A stretch of DNA of 64,000 nucleotides from Synechococcus sp. NOUM97013 (GCF_014279815.1 NZ_CP047941.1:310001-374000), one strand, 5' to 3'; shown: positions 8,533 to 18,229, counted from the first letter of the stretch. The notes: generated by a model from the sequence alone, not told the origin. Program-made: numbers and translations.

Positions 8533-10119
8533 ATGGCTCCCACAGCGCTGCTGAGCGTTTCCGACAAGCGCGGACTGGTGCCGCTTGCCGAGGCTCTGCA
8601 TCACCGTTTTGGCTATCAGTTGCTGTCCAGCGGTGGCACGGCCAAGGTGCTTCAAGACGCCGGCCTTCCTGTGACGAAGGTGGCTGATCACACCGGTGCA
8701 CCTGAAATTCTGGGTGGCCGCGTCAAGACCCTCCATCCCCGCATCCATGGCGGAATCCTGGCCCGACGGGGCGATGCGGCCCATGAGGCGGATTTGGTTG
8801 CTCAGAACATCGATCCGATCGATGTGGTGGTGGTCAACCTTTATCCATTCCGCGAAACGGTCGCCGATCCCGCTGTCAGCTGGGACAAGGCCATTGAGAA
8901 CATCGACATCGGCGGTCCCACCATGGTTCGCTCAGCGGCCAAGAACCACGAGCATGTGGCGGTGCTCACCGCCCCGGATCAGTACGACAGGGTCCTGGCA
9001 GCATTAGAGGTGTCTGGCGGTGCACTCAATGCTTCGGTCCGCCGGCAACTGGCGCTTGAGGCATTTGCGCATACAGCGGCCTATGACGCGGCCATCACCC
9101 GCTGGATGCAGGCCCGACCTGAACTGGATCTGGAGCCAGAGACATCGGCCGCGGCTCTGCCCTGGCTGGAGGCGCTCCCCCTGCGTCAACAGCTTCGCTA
9201 CGGCGAAAATCCGCATCAGAAGGCTGGCTGGTACAGCGCTGAGACATCCGGCTGGGGTGGTGCTGTGCAGTTGCAGGGCAAGGAGCTGAGCACCAACAAC
9301 CTGCTGGATCTGGAGGCGGCTCTGGCCACGGTGCGTGAATTCGGTTACGGCAGCGGGGGACTGCATCCCGCCAGTCGTGCTGCTGCGGTGGTGGTCAAGC
9401 ACACCAATCCCTGTGGTGTGGCCGTTGGTGATGGCACAGCTACGGCGCTCACCCGTGCGTTGGATGCCGATCGGGTCAGTGCCTTCGGCGGCATCGTGGC
9501 TTTGAACGGGTGTGTGGATGCTGCCGCAGCCAAGGAACTCACCAGTCTGTTCCTGGAGTGCGTCGTCGCCCCTTCGTTTGCACCTGAGGCCCGCGAGATC
9601 CTGTCGGCCAAGGGCAACCTGCGCTTGCTGGAGCTGGCTCCCGAAGCCATTGATGCGGCTGGGCGCGATCACGTCCGCAGCATTCTTGGCGGAGTGCTCG
9701 TTCAGGACCTTGATGACGAACTGGTCACACCTGACGACTGGACCGTGGCCACCGACCGTGCGCCCACGGCGACGGAGCGGGACGATCTCTGCTTCGCCTG
9801 GCAGCTGGTGCGACATGTGCGCTCCAATGCGATCGTCGTGGCACGCGATGGTCAGAGCCTCGGGGTGGGAGCCGGCCAGATGAACCGGGTGGGTTCGGCC
9901 CGAATTGCTCTCGAGGCTGCTGGCGCTCGGGCCAAAGGTGCTGTTTTGGCCAGTGATGGATTCTTCCCGTTCGATGACACGGTTCGCCTGGCCGCTGAAC
10001 ACGGCATCACCGCTGTGATTCATCCCGGTGGCAGCAAGCGAGATGACGATTCAATTCGGGCTTGCAACGAACTGGGCGTGGCCATGCTCCTGACGGGACG
10101 CCGCCATTTCCTGCATTGA
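8533..10119 (+). CDS. purH: bifunctional AICAR transformylase / IMP cyclohydrolase
   Basis: A 528-residue protein for the last two steps of IMP synthesis: formylation of AICAR, then ring closure. The N-terminal MGS-like cyclohydrolase domain (about residues 1-200) shows [28 protein letters not shown] and [19 protein letters not shown]. The C-terminal transformylase domain contains [15 protein letters not shown], the catalytic [11 protein letters not shown] and [17 protein letters not shown] near the end. Length and both domains are complete. The start at 8533 is 59 bases from the divergent esterase start. Confidence 0.97.
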   Translation: MAPTALLSVSDKRGLVPLAEALHHRFGYQLLSSGGTAKVLQDAGLPVTKVADHTGAPEILGGRVKTLHPRIHGGILARRGDAAHEADLVAQNIDPIDVVVVNLYPFRETVADPAVSWDKAIENIDIGGPTMVRSAAKNHEHVAVLTAPDQYDRVLAALEVSGGALNASVRRQLALEAFAHTAAYDAAITRWMQARPELDLEPETSAAALPWLEALPLRQQLRYGENPHQKAGWYSAETSGWGGAVQLQGKELSTNNLLDLEAALATVREFGYGSGGLHPASRAAAVVVKHTNPCGVAVGDGTATALTRALDADRVSAFGGIVALNGCVDAAAAKELTSLFLECVVAPSFAPEAREILSAKGNLRLLELAPEAIDAAGRDHVRSILGGVLVQDLDDELVTPDDWTVATDRAPTATERDDLCFAWQLVRHVRSNAIVVARDGQSLGVGAGQMNRVGSARIALEAAGARAKGAVLASDGFFPFDDTVRLAAEHGITAVIHPGGSKRDDDSIRACNELGVAMLLTGRRHFLH

Positions 10120-10139
10120 CGCGATCATTGCTGCGCTCG

Positions 10140-10157
10140 CCCGGGCATCAGCCCGGG
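10140..10157 (+). terminator. hairpin downstream of purH
   Basis: CCCGGGC-ATCA-GCCCGGG lies 20 bases after the purH stop. The stem is strong but no run of T follows, so it is only a possible terminator or transcript-end stabiliser. Confidence 0.35.
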
Positions 10158-10198
10158 GTGTTGCAGTTCTAGGGTCATTGAAATCCATGTGATCTTTG

Positions 10199-10657
10199 AT
10201 GCCTGCGACCCTGTCTTTTGGCCTCAACTTCGTTCATCCCTTGATGATGTGGTCGCTGCTCGCCGCAGGCGGTTACGCCATGTATCTGGGCATCAAGGCC
10301 AAAAAGGTCCGAACCGGCACGGCCGAACAACGCAAGGCGTTGCTGCCCGGAAAGTTTGCTCAGCGCCATTACCTCTGGGGCAGTGCCCTGCTTGCCTTCA
10401 TGGTGTTCGGCACCATCGGCGGCATGGCCGTCACCTACCTCAATAACGGCAAGCTCTTTGTCGGCCCCCACCTGCTGGTGGGCCTGGCGATGACCGCCAT
10501 GATCGCTGGCGCTGCTGCATTGTCCCCATTGATGCAACGCGGCAATCTGATTGCCCGCAAGGCTCACGTCGGACTGAATATGGGCCTGCTCACCTTGTTC
10601 CTCTGGCAGGCGGTCAGCGGTATGGAGATTCTCAACCGCATCTGGGAAAACCGCTGA
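10199..10657 (+). CDS. DUF4079 family membrane protein
   Basis: A 152-residue protein with four predicted membrane helices, near residues 8-25, 58-80, 90-112 and 122-142. The pattern FVHPLMMWSLLAAGGYAMYLG, FAQRHYLWGS and AHVGLNMGLLTLFLWQAVSG fits DUF4079, a family of cyanobacteria and plastids. Spaced His residues in the helices (FVHP, QRHY, PHLL, AHVG) recall b561-type haem proteins, so an electron-transfer role is possible but unproven. I start at the ATG at 10199 rather than the TTG immediately before it. A clear terminator follows. Confidence 0.8.
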   Translation: MPATLSFGLNFVHPLMMWSLLAAGGYAMYLGIKAKKVRTGTAEQRKALLPGKFAQRHYLWGSALLAFMVFGTIGGMAVTYLNNGKLFVGPHLLVGLAMTAMIAGAAALSPLMQRGNLIARKAHVGLNMGLLTLFLWQAVSGMEILNRIWENR

Positions 10658-10687
10658 TTCAGTTCATCTGCTGAGGTTTCAGTGCAG

Positions 10688-10718
10688 AAACCCCCTTCAT
10701 CGATGGAGGGGGTTTTTT
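10688..10718 (+). terminator. rho-independent terminator after the DUF4079 gene
   Basis: Stem AACCCCCT / AGGGGGTT with loop TCATCGATGG, then a run of T. It sits 31 bases after the stop codon at 10657. Confidence 0.85.
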
Positions 10719-10756
10719 GATGGCGTTGATGATGCAGGGATCAACTCAGTTGGCGG

Positions 10757-11164
10757 CTAAGTGGTCTCGAGGCCGTTGAAGAGCTCTTGGTGCACCGCAA
10801 AGGTGTGATAAAGCGATGTGCCATCTTCCGGCTGAAGCTTCCGGCCATCGCAGGTGTAAGCGATGGAACAGACGAGATTTCCATGCCAGGCGATGTGGTC
10901 ATCACTGTGTGACTGAGACCAAGACATCATTTCTGCAAAATCAATTGCGAGGTGCGCCCCGATTTTTGTGCAGGCTTTGCAGAGTTTGTAGAGGGCAGGA
11001 GGCTTTGAAGCTAGTGAGAGTGACTGCCTCAAAGACAATTCATTGAACACACCGGTGTAGCGGATGTAGTCAATGATTTCCGTTTCATCATCGCTGAGAT
11101 CGGCCTTCAGCAACGCCGCTTCAAACCGTTCTGGATCGAGGCTGGGTCTGGGCGCGACCGACAT
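10757..11164 (-). CDS. hypothetical protein, 135 residues
   Basis: Begins MSVAPRPSLDPERFEAALL at the ATG at 11164; a TTG two codons upstream is less likely. It is soluble and largely helical, with a short Cys pair (LCKACTKIG) in the middle and HSDDHIAWHGNLVCSIAY further on. I do not recognise the family. It lies 6 bases downstream of the DUF1997 gene on the same strand and is probably in the same transcript. Codon use is like that of its neighbours, so I treat it as real. Confidence 0.65.
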   Translation of the reverse strand: MSVAPRPSLDPERFEAALLKADLSDDETEIIDYIRYTGVFNELSLRQSLSLASKPPALYKLCKACTKIGAHLAIDFAEMMSWSQSHSDDHIAWHGNLVCSIAYTCDGRKLQPEDGTSLYHTFAVHQELFNGLETT

Positions 11165-11170
11165 GGGCAA

Positions 11171-11833
11171 TCAGAAGGCGGCCCGACGCCGGGGGGGACA
11201 TGCCAACCCGTGGCTGGCATGAAAGTCTTCCTGGACTTTCCAGGTGAGTCGACGAGAAATCTGGCGCACGATTTGGCGGAGCAGATGATCGCCGCTGGAT
11301 TGGACCAGACGGTCGGGAAGCATGGTGATCACGCGAGGCAAGGCCACCCAGACCGTCAGATCCAGAGTCCAGCTCACCCAGGTCTGCGCGAGGCCTGAGG
11401 GATCCAGCTGATCATTCACCAACCCAAGGCTGGCCTGGAAGTCAACGTCGTACAACTTGGCCAGGCTGGGATCAAGATCCGGCAGCGCTACCGTCTCGAT
11501 GGCGTATTGGTCGTTGTCCCGGGGCAGCAGACGCAAGCCGATGGTCGGCTCCACCTCGAATCCGAAGTTGCCGAAACGTCCCAGGGTGAGGGCATAGGCC
11601 TGGGCGTCGATAGCTTCCACGTCCATGGGAGCGGCGCAACGACGAAACCAGCCTTCGTGTTGATCGAGATAAGCCGAGACCGTCTGGGGATCAGCCCGCA
11701 TTTCCATGCGGTCACTGAAGTGACTGCGGTAGCAGCGCACCTGGGGGTCTTGGTCCTGGCGAGAGCGCAGGGTATCGGCTGATGGTCTCGACAAGAGCAG
11801 CACGGATGGGAGTCCCTGGCGGGTCAGTCGCAC
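11171..11833 (-). CDS. DUF1997 family protein
   Basis: A 220-residue soluble protein whose core from about residue 35, CYRSHFSDRMEMRADPQTV and the downstream LTLGRFGNFGFEVEPTIGL, matches the cyanobacterial and plastid DUF1997 family. The family resembles SRPBCC/START-like folds, but no function is known. The start is a GTG at 11833; an internal ATG at residue 43 is less likely because it would remove part of the conserved core. It sits 30 bases downstream of ispH on the same strand, with a small unknown gene following. Confidence 0.8.
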   Translation of the reverse strand: MRLTRQGLPSVLLLSRPSADTLRSRQDQDPQVRCYRSHFSDRMEMRADPQTVSAYLDQHEGWFRRCAAPMDVEAIDAQAYALTLGRFGNFGFEVEPTIGLRLLPRDNDQYAIETVALPDLDPSLAKLYDVDFQASLGLVNDQLDPSGLAQTWVSWTLDLTVWVALPRVITMLPDRLVQSSGDHLLRQIVRQISRRLTWKVQEDFHASHGLACPPRRRAAF

Positions 11834-11863
11834 AAGGTGAACTAATGTAAAGCGCTTGGGTCG

Positions 11864-13063
11864 TCAGTTCTCATCGCTGAGCGCAATCAAGCGTTGGATC
11901 ACGTGTTCCACCACGCGATCGGGTGTGGATGCACCCGAGGTGATGCCCACGTTGATGGGGCCACTGGGTAAGAAGTTGTGGTCGCGGGTCAGGTCCTCGC
12001 CCAGTGGTTTGTGCTCAATGCTGTTGTCTTCGCTGATCCGTTCCGGCGTGTCGATGTGGAAGGAGCGAATGCCGCGACTGATCGCGATTTCCTGCAAGTG
12101 GGTGGTGTTGGAGGAGTTGTAGCCGCCGATCACGACCATCAGGTCCAAGGGTTCATCCACGAGCGAGAACATGGCGTCCTGGCGCTCCTGGGTCGCATCG
12201 CAGATGGTGTTGAAGGCCAGAAAGTGTTCGTTTAGCTGAGTCGGGCCGAACTTGCTGAGCATCGTTCGCTCGAACAGCCTGCCGATTTCCTCGGTTTCAC
12301 GTTTGAGCATCGTGGTCTGATTGGCCACTCCCAGGCGTTCCAGATCGCGGTCGGGGTCAAACCCAGGTGAGCAGGCCTTGGAGAAGCGGGCCATGAAGCT
12401 GGAGCGCTCGCCTTTGCCAAGGATGTAGTCGGCAACAATCTGGGCTTCCTCCAGATCAAGAACCACGAGGTAAGTCCCGGCGAACGAACTGGTGGCCAGT
12501 GTCTCCTCATGCTTCACCTTGCCGTGAATGATCGAGGTGAACGTGTGCTTCTTGTGTTTCTCGACGGTGTTCCACACCTTCGACACCCAAGGACAGGTGG
12601 TATCCACGATGTGGCAGCCCCGTTCGTTGAGCAGCTGCATCTCCTGCACCGTGGCGCCGAAGGCGGGAAGAATCACCACATCGCCGTTGGTGACGCCAGA
12701 AAAATCCTTGACGCCATCCTCAACTGGGATGAACTGCACGTTCATCTCGCGCAGGTGATCGTTCACCGAAGGGTTGTGGATGATCTCATTGGTGATCCAC
12801 AGGCGCTCGCTGGGGTAGTGCTTGCGGGTTTCGTACGCCATGGCGACGGCTCGTTCCACGCCCCAGCAGAAGCCGAAGGCTTCGGCTAGGCGCACATTCA
12901 GGCGGCCATGGCTGAGCTTGTAGCCGTTTTCGCGGATGGATCCGATCAGACCGCTCTGATAGGCCTGCTCAAGGCTTCCCGCCACTTCCTCGGCCCGTCC
13001 GAACCCGCGTCGGTTGTAACGGTCGGAGTGATGCAAGGAGCGCTTGAAGGCGTGGGTATCCAT
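11864..13063 (-). CDS. ispH: 4-hydroxy-3-methylbut-2-enyl diphosphate reductase
   Basis: The last enzyme of the MEP isoprenoid pathway, converting HMBPP to IPP and DMAPP with a [4Fe-4S] cluster. The 399-residue length is the longer plant/cyanobacterial form. Visible features are [17 protein letters not shown] (first cluster Cys, near residue 64), [19 protein letters not shown] (second Cys), [18 protein letters not shown] and [18 protein letters not shown]. It supplies precursors for carotenoids (crtR in this window) and for the chlorophyll tail. The ATG at 13063 fits the family N-terminus. Confidence 0.96.
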   Translation of the reverse strand: MDTHAFKRSLHHSDRYNRRGFGRAEEVAGSLEQAYQSGLIGSIRENGYKLSHGRLNVRLAEAFGFCWGVERAVAMAYETRKHYPSERLWITNEIIHNPSVNDHLREMNVQFIPVEDGVKDFSGVTNGDVVILPAFGATVQEMQLLNERGCHIVDTTCPWVSKVWNTVEKHKKHTFTSIIHGKVKHEETLATSSFAGTYLVVLDLEEAQIVADYILGKGERSSFMARFSKACSPGFDPDRDLERLGVANQTTMLKRETEEIGRLFERTMLSKFGPTQLNEHFLAFNTICDATQERQDAMFSLVDEPLDLMVVIGGYNSSNTTHLQEIAISRGIRSFHIDTPERISEDNSIEHKPLGEDLTRDHNFLPSGPINVGITSGASTPDRVVEHVIQRLIALSDEN

Positions 13064-13160
13064 GGGCGCGGCGGCAGTTCGGTGACTCTATGGGCTGTGG
13101 GCCATGGTCGTCTTCATGGAATGACCAGGGCGAGGTCATTCCCATGGGAGTGACCATTAG

Positions 13161-13188
13161 AAAACCCCGACCCGTGAGGGCCGGGGTT
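13161..13188 (-). terminator. terminator downstream of amt
   Basis: On the minus strand, AACCCCGGCCC-TCAC-GGGTCGGGGTT is followed by TTTCT. It begins 22 bases beyond the amt stop codon and fits a rho-independent terminator. Confidence 0.85.
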
Positions 13189-13209
13189 GATGGGTTCACG
13201 TGATGAACC

Positions 13210-14682
13210 TCAGTTGCCGGCAGAGGCGAAATCGGGATAAGCCTCCATTCCGTGCTCGCCGATGTCGAGACCGTTGATCTCTTCTTCTTCGGTAACACGG
13301 ATGCCGCCGAACAGAGCACCGATGATGCTCCATGCGATCCAGCAGGTGACCAGCGTCCAGATGGCATAAGCCGCGCAGCCAACAGCTTGGATGCCCAGCT
13401 GAGAGATGCCGCCGCCGTTGAACAGGCCAATGCCGGTTGCACCGTCAACGCCCCAGAGGCCAACCACCAGGGTGCCCCAGACGCCGCACACGCCGTGAAC
13501 GGAGAAGGCGCCGACAGGGTCATCGATGCCTGCGTTGTCGAGGGCTGCGACCGCGAACACCACGATGATGCCGCCGATCAGGCCAGCCACCCAGGCACCA
13601 ACCATGGTCATGTTTCCGCAACCTGCGGTGATGCTCACCAGACCGGCAAGGATGCCGTTGATGATCATGGTGAGGTCAGGCTTGCCAGACGTGATAGTGG
13701 ATACGATTGTGGCGCCAATGGCTCCACCAGCTGCGGCAAGGGTGGTTGTCACGGCCACATAAGCAACCGTTTCATCCATCCCAAGCACAGAGCCCGGGTT
13801 GAAGCCGTACCAGCCGATCCAGAGGATCAAGGCACCCAGTGTGGCGATGGCCATGTTGTGGCCAGGAATGGCTTGGGTGCGGCCATTCACGTATTTACCG
13901 ATGCGGGGTCCGAGCAGCATGGCGCCAACCAGGCCAGCCCAGGCACCCACGGAGTGAACGATGGAGGAACCAGCGAAATCGATGAAACCAAGTTTCGCCA
14001 GCCAGCCATCGCCGTTCCACTGCCATGAGCCGGAAATCGGATAGATGAAGGCGGTGAGGACCAGCGCGAAGATCACAAACTCACCGAACTTGACGCGCTC
14101 AGCAACAAGTCCGGAAACGATGGTTGCGGCCGTTCCTGCGAAAGCAGCCTGGAAAAGGAAATCAACGGAAGGAACGAGGCTTCCATCCGTGACCATCTCG
14201 GGAGTCACCGTGGGATCAAAGAACAGTCCCAAAGCGCCACCTTTGCCGTAGTAAAGGATGCCGTCCCAGAAGGCGCTGCCATACATCAGCGAGAAGCCGA
14301 TGAACCAGTAGGCAGTCACCGCCAGAGCGAAGACGAAGAGGTTCTTGGCAAGGATGTTGACTGCATTTTTCTGGCGACACATCCCGGCTTCCACCATGGC
14401 GAAGCCGGCGTTCATGAAGATCACCAGAATGGTTGCCACCAGCAACCAGAGATTGTTGGCGAGAAACGCTGCGTTCAGATCGGGGAGATCAGCAGCGTGG
14501 GCCGACAGGTTGAAGAGGCCCAGACCCACGAGGGCCACAGGCACGCAAGCGAGCCAGGTGAGCGAGCGGTTCGTGCGGAAGCCGCGAATGCTTCTCAGGA
14601 GAAGCATCGGTCCATTCAGGAGGCTGACCTCCTGAAGCCGCGACTTGCTCCGCCTGGAAGGCGTATGCAGAGCAGTTGTCAT
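13210..14682 (-). CDS. amt: ammonium transporter (Amt/MEP/Rh family)
   Basis: A 490-residue ammonium channel of the cytoplasmic membrane. An N-terminal extension of about 50 residues ends in a signal-like helix (ACVPVALVGLGLFNLSAHAA), followed by eleven helices. Signatures are NAGFAMVEAGMCRQKNAVNI, the first pore His in SIVHSVGAWAGLVGAMLLG, and GHNMAIATLGALILWIGWYG. The ATG at 14682 (MTTALHTPSRRSKSRLQEV) is preferred to the TTG at 14703. Transcription is probably nitrogen-controlled; a weak NtcA-like site lies upstream and ntcA itself is at 34577. A strong terminator follows. Confidence 0.95.
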   Translation of the reverse strand: MTTALHTPSRRSKSRLQEVSLLNGPMLLLRSIRGFRTNRSLTWLACVPVALVGLGLFNLSAHAADLPDLNAAFLANNLWLLVATILVIFMNAGFAMVEAGMCRQKNAVNILAKNLFVFALAVTAYWFIGFSLMYGSAFWDGILYYGKGGALGLFFDPTVTPEMVTDGSLVPSVDFLFQAAFAGTAATIVSGLVAERVKFGEFVIFALVLTAFIYPISGSWQWNGDGWLAKLGFIDFAGSSIVHSVGAWAGLVGAMLLGPRIGKYVNGRTQAIPGHNMAIATLGALILWIGWYGFNPGSVLGMDETVAYVAVTTTLAAAGGAIGATIVSTITSGKPDLTMIINGILAGLVSITAGCGNMTMVGAWVAGLIGGIIVVFAVAALDNAGIDDPVGAFSVHGVCGVWGTLVVGLWGVDGATGIGLFNGGGISQLGIQAVGCAAYAIWTLVTCWIAWSIIGALFGGIRVTEEEEINGLDIGEHGMEAYPDFASAGN

Positions 14683-14764
14683 GAATGAGGAGCAGGGCTG
14701 CAATCACAGTGAGGATTTCCTCACCGCTTAGATAGCAATGTGCACCTCAACTGACACCTGGCAA

Positions 14765-14778
14765 GTGTCTGTTGTTAC
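14765..14778 (-). promoter_or_regulatory. weak NtcA-like site upstream of amt
   Basis: On the minus strand GTA-ACAACAGA-CAC resembles the NtcA consensus GTA-N8-TAC with one mismatch. It lies about 83 bases before the amt start. I cannot place a -10 box at the standard 22-base spacing, so support is limited. Confidence 0.35.
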
Positions 14779-14832
14779 ACAACTGATGCTGGGTATTGCA
14801 AATTGTGCATGCGCAGTAACGAACGCTGCATT

Positions 14833-15597
14833 TCACTTGTTAAGCGGTTTTGGAAGGCACACATCCCTCGTCCCTTCCCAAAGCACGCGATCGGCTTCAA
14901 AGCGAAAACAACACGGGAGCACTTCAACGCCGCAGGCCATGGCTTCGCGGAAGAGCTCCCCATAGCGCGGGTCGGCGATGTCGCCTGGAGCAAAACCCGT
15001 CACATCCGGTCGGCTCAGGCAAGGCACCAGCACGCCGCGAGCCTCTGGCAGCACATGCATCAGTTCCTGCAGGTGTTTCTGACCGCGCTCTGTGACGGTG
15101 TCAGGGAAGAGGGCCAATGGGCCGTCGCTCCAGGTGGTGTTTTTGACCTCGAGATAGATCGGACGCTGATCTTCGGCGCTGGCATCCGGAGTGAGCAACA
15201 GGTCGATGCGACTGCGGCGGTTCTCGCCGTAGGCCACCTCAGCCCGGATTCCAGCAATCGCACCCAGCTGCTGCTCCAGGCAGCCGGCTTCGATCGTTGC
15301 CCGGATCAAACGGTTGGGTAGTGCGGTGTTGATGCCCACCCAGCAAGGCGTCCCGTCGGCACCGGGAACTTCCGCCTGCTCCCAGGTCCAGGCCAGCTTG
15401 CGCTTGGGGGAGGGGGCGTAGCGCATCCGCACCCTGCCACCGGGATGCAGCACTCCGGTCATGGGACCGGTGTTAGCGCAGTGGGCCGTCACAACGGTCC
15501 CGTCCTCGAGTTCAACGTCTGCCAGAAAGCGTTTGTAGCGCTTGATCAGGACGCCCTCCGTCAAGGGTTCGAATGCGAGCAGCGGGGTGACGGTCAT
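14833..15597 (-). CDS. sfsA: SfsA family DNA/RNA nuclease-like protein
   Basis: A 254-residue SfsA homologue (sugar fermentation stimulation protein A). The family has an OB-like N-terminal part and a PD-(D/E)XK nuclease-like core; here the core is seen as SRIDLLLTPDASAEDQRPIYLEVKN, cut by an insertion. The N-terminus TEGVLIKRYKRFLADVELED and the segment AHCANTGPMTGVLHPGGRV are typical. I start at the ATG at 15597; the open frame extends 40 codons further upstream toward the divergent murJ. The physiological role in cyanobacteria is unknown. Confidence 0.92.
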   Translation of the reverse strand: MTVTPLLAFEPLTEGVLIKRYKRFLADVELEDGTVVTAHCANTGPMTGVLHPGGRVRMRYAPSPKRKLAWTWEQAEVPGADGTPCWVGINTALPNRLIRATIEAGCLEQQLGAIAGIRAEVAYGENRRSRIDLLLTPDASAEDQRPIYLEVKNTTWSDGPLALFPDTVTERGQKHLQELMHVLPEARGVLVPCLSRPDVTGFAPGDIADPRYGELFREAMACGVEVLPCCFRFEADRVLWEGTRDVCLPKPLNK

Positions 15598-15679
15598 CGG
15601 GGCGGGCTGGCTGCCGCCATCGTGCCTTGTACATGCACCGAGAATCCCCGCATGTGATGGAAGAGGCCTGCGGGCGTCA

Positions 15680-17287
15680 ATGGCGAGATCCCTTAAGCGC
15701 ATTGCCCTGGTGGTCACCTATGGCACCCTCCTGAGCAAAGGAGGTGGGTTGATTCGCCAACTGGTAATCGCTGCCGCCTTCGGCGTTGGTGCGGCCTATG
15801 ACGCCTACAACTACGCATACGTGCTGCCTGGCTTTCTGCTGATCCTGCTTGGAGGGATCAATGGGCCGTTCCACAGCGCCATGGTCAGCGTGTTGAGCCG
15901 TCGCCCCCGCGACGAGGGAGCCCACATCCTCGCGGCGCTCAACACCACGGTGAGTGCCCTTTTGCTCGCGGTGACGGCGGTTCTGGTGCTGGCGGCAGAA
16001 CCATTGATCACGCTTGTGGGGCCGGGACTGTCTCCTGAACTGCATGGGATTGCCGTCGCGCAGTTGCAGGTGATGGCTCCGATGGCCTTGCTGGCTGGCT
16101 TGATCGGCCTCGGTTTCGGGTCCTTGAACGCGGCGGATGAATTTTGGATTCCTGCCATCTCTCCGCTGATGTCGAGCCTGGCTCTGATCGTTGGGGTGGG
16201 TCTGCTCTGGTGGCAACTGGGTGCCTCGATCGCTGAACCCATCCATGCGCTTTGGGGTGGCGTGGTGCTGGCGTTGGCCACGCTTGTGGGGGCCCTGTTG
16301 CAATGGTTGCTCCAGCTGCCGGCGCTGGCGCGCCAGGGTTTGGCGCGTCTGCGCCTGGTGTGGGACTGGCGTCATCCCGGGGTTCGCGAGGTCTGGCGCG
16401 TGATGGGTCCGGCAACGCTCTCGTCGGGGATGCTTCAGATCAACGTGTTCACGGACCTGTTTTTTGCGTCGGGAATCTTCGGTGCAGCCGCCGGACTCGG
16501 CTACGCGAATCTCCTGGTCCAGACCCCTCTGGGTCTGATCTCCAATGCCTTGCTGGTGCCGCTACTGCCGACTTTTTCTCGCCTGACGGCTCTGGAAGAT
16601 CGTCCTCAGCTGATCGCCAGAATTCGTCAGGGGGTGATGTTGTCAACGGCCTCCATGCTGCCGCTCGGCGCGTTGTTTCTGGCCCTGGCGGCGCCGATCG
16701 TGGCGCTCGTCTATGAGCGTGGTGCCTTTGATCAGCAGGCGGTGCAGCTGGTCACTGGGTTGCTGATGGCCTACGGCATCGGCATGCCGGCCTATCTGGG
16801 CCGGGATGTGCTGGTGCGGGTGTTCTATGCCCTCGGTGATGCGACAACGCCCTTCCGTCTTTCCGTGGCGGGCATTGGTCTGAATGTGCTTTTTGACTGG
16901 GCTCTGGTGGGTGGCCCCACGCCCTGGGGATCGCAGTTGCCGATCAATTTCGGCGCGCCCGGTCTCGTGTTGGCCACCGTTCTGATCAATCTGCTCACCT
17001 GTGTGGTGCTGTTGCTGGCGCTTCAGGCACGTCTCGGTGGGCTGCCGCTGAGGGAATGGGGCTTGGACACCATCAAGCTGATCCTGGCTGCGGTCGGCGC
17101 AGGTCTCTTCGCCTGGGGCCTCAGTGTTGGCCTCGCTTGGCCGGAGCATCTGATCGGACGTGGTCTCCAGGTGGCGCTTCCCGGGAGCCTGGGGCTGCTG
17201 CTCTTTATGGTTTTTGGTCAGGCTCTGGGCGTGCCGGAAGTGAACCAGATCAGTGGTGGCCTGCGGGGCAGGCTTATCCGTCGGTGA
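15680..17287 (+). CDS. murJ: lipid II flippase MurJ
   Basis: A 535-residue MOP-superfamily membrane protein that moves lipid II across the cytoplasmic membrane for peptidoglycan synthesis. The start is the ATG at 15680 (MARSLKRIALVVTYGTLLSK). About fourteen helices are seen, with typical motifs: GLIRQLVIAAAFGVGAAYDAY at the N-terminus, VYERGAFDQQAVQLVTGLL near residue 347 and RVFYALGDATTPFRLSVAG near residue 385. The 3' end overlaps the convergent small gene at 17274 by 14 bases. Confidence 0.93.
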   Translation: MARSLKRIALVVTYGTLLSKGGGLIRQLVIAAAFGVGAAYDAYNYAYVLPGFLLILLGGINGPFHSAMVSVLSRRPRDEGAHILAALNTTVSALLLAVTAVLVLAAEPLITLVGPGLSPELHGIAVAQLQVMAPMALLAGLIGLGFGSLNAADEFWIPAISPLMSSLALIVGVGLLWWQLGASIAEPIHALWGGVVLALATLVGALLQWLLQLPALARQGLARLRLVWDWRHPGVREVWRVMGPATLSSGMLQINVFTDLFFASGIFGAAAGLGYANLLVQTPLGLISNALLVPLLPTFSRLTALEDRPQLIARIRQGVMLSTASMLPLGALFLALAAPIVALVYERGAFDQQAVQLVTGLLMAYGIGMPAYLGRDVLVRVFYALGDATTPFRLSVAGIGLNVLFDWALVGGPTPWGSQLPINFGAPGLVLATVLINLLTCVVLLLALQARLGGLPLREWGLDTIKLILAAVGAGLFAWGLSVGLAWPEHLIGRGLQVALPGSLGLLLFMVFGQALGVPEVNQISGGLRGRLIRR

Positions 17288-17543
17288 GCCGCACCGCGCG
17301 CTCCTCGCGCACTTGGATGGGTAGCTCGAGGTGTTGGCGTCCGATTACCTGTGGTCCTTCCACCGAGAGAATCCGCGCCTCGATGCCGAATTCGCGGAAG
17401 GCCGTATCGATCTCCTGGATCAAGGCTTTTTCAACCTGCGCTTCGGGATCGACAACCTTGCCAATCAGCCGTTCGCCCAGCCGACCAATTCTCTGGCGCA
17501 CCACCTCTCTGGCGTTGGTGACCTCGATGATGAGCACGGGCAC
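17274..17543 (-). CDS. conserved hypothetical protein, 89 residues
   Basis: Soluble alpha/beta protein: MPVLIIEVTNAREVVRQRI at the start and VIGRQHLELPIQVREERAV near the end, with helices in between. It is first-line compact and codon-regular, and lies 18 bases after the DUF3181 gene on the same strand, suggesting a shared transcript of three small genes (18137 down to 17274). I think it is a cyanobacterial conserved protein, but I cannot name the family. It overlaps the end of murJ. Confidence 0.7.
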   Translation of the reverse strand: MPVLIIEVTNAREVVRQRIGRLGERLIGKVVDPEAQVEKALIQEIDTAFREFGIEARILSVEGPQVIGRQHLELPIQVREERAVRLTDG

Positions 17544-17561
17544 TCCAGGTTCTCAGCAACC

Positions 17562-17852
17562 TTATCGGCAGTGGTCCTCAAGAATCTGCTCGAGTTCGCA
17601 AAGTTGAGAGGACGGCAACAGGCGTGCCAGGGGTAGACGGCTGCTGCCGCCTCCAATCGGAACCTGCACGGCTTCGAGGGCACGCCGAGCACAAATGGCG
17701 GGGCCCTGGTCGAGAAGAGCGCTGCATTCAATGGCAAGCGTTTCGGCCAGGCCAGCGTCCCTGAGATACAGATGCCAGCCCGCCACCTGCAGATACAGAC
17801 GGTCGCCCAGTGCAGCGGTGAGGTCCTGCAGATCAGCAGCGTCCAGGGTCAT
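17562..17852 (-). CDS. DUF3181 family protein
   Basis: A 96-residue soluble protein. The segment LGDRLYLQVAGWHLYLRDAG near residues 15-34 and the Leu/Ala-rich middle match DUF3181, a small family of cyanobacteria of unknown function. The start is the ATG at 17852. It is the middle gene of three small co-directional genes between the tRNA-Arg region and murJ. Confidence 0.7.
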   Translation of the reverse strand: MTLDAADLQDLTAALGDRLYLQVAGWHLYLRDAGLAETLAIECSALLDQGPAICARRALEAVQVPIGGGSSRLPLARLLPSSQLCELEQILEDHCR

Positions 17853-17882
17853 GGCGATGGCGAGGCTGCCGTCATGTTGCTC

Positions 17883-18137
17883 TCAGGATGCGGAGCTGTC
17901 CGCATCCTTACCTGGACGCAAGCGCAGAACGATCACCAGGTGGGTGATCAGTGCAGCAAGCCAAAGCTCGCTGAACAGGTCGAGATGACCCCAGGGTTGG
18001 CGCATTTCCTGGATAAACCAAAGCCCACTGTTCACTGCTGCAAACACCATGGCGTGCAGCACGAAATTCACCACTCGATTGAAGTGGCGGTACGTGGGAT
18101 CGGTGGGGTCAGCGGGGCCGTACCAGCGGATGGGCAT
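17883..18137 (-). CDS. small membrane protein with two helices (2TM-domain-like)
   Basis: An 84-residue protein with two hydrophobic helices, FVLHAMVFAAVNSGLWFIQ near residue 25 and LFSELWLAALITHLVIVLRL near residue 55, preceded by YRHFNRVVNF. The pattern matches the bacterial 2TM domain, a short helical hairpin often containing a conserved His in helix one. Its function is unknown. It is the first gene of a three-gene minus-strand set. Confidence 0.7.
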   Translation of the reverse strand: MPIRWYGPADPTDPTYRHFNRVVNFVLHAMVFAAVNSGLWFIQEMRQPWGHLDLFSELWLAALITHLVIVLRLRPGKDADSSAS

Positions 18138-18229
18138 GGGGATGGGCCGTTGCAGTGAAGTGATTGTGGCGTGGGGATGGACCCCTGTTGACGAAGGGCA
18201 CCTCTGTGGGGTCAGATGGTGTCACGCAA

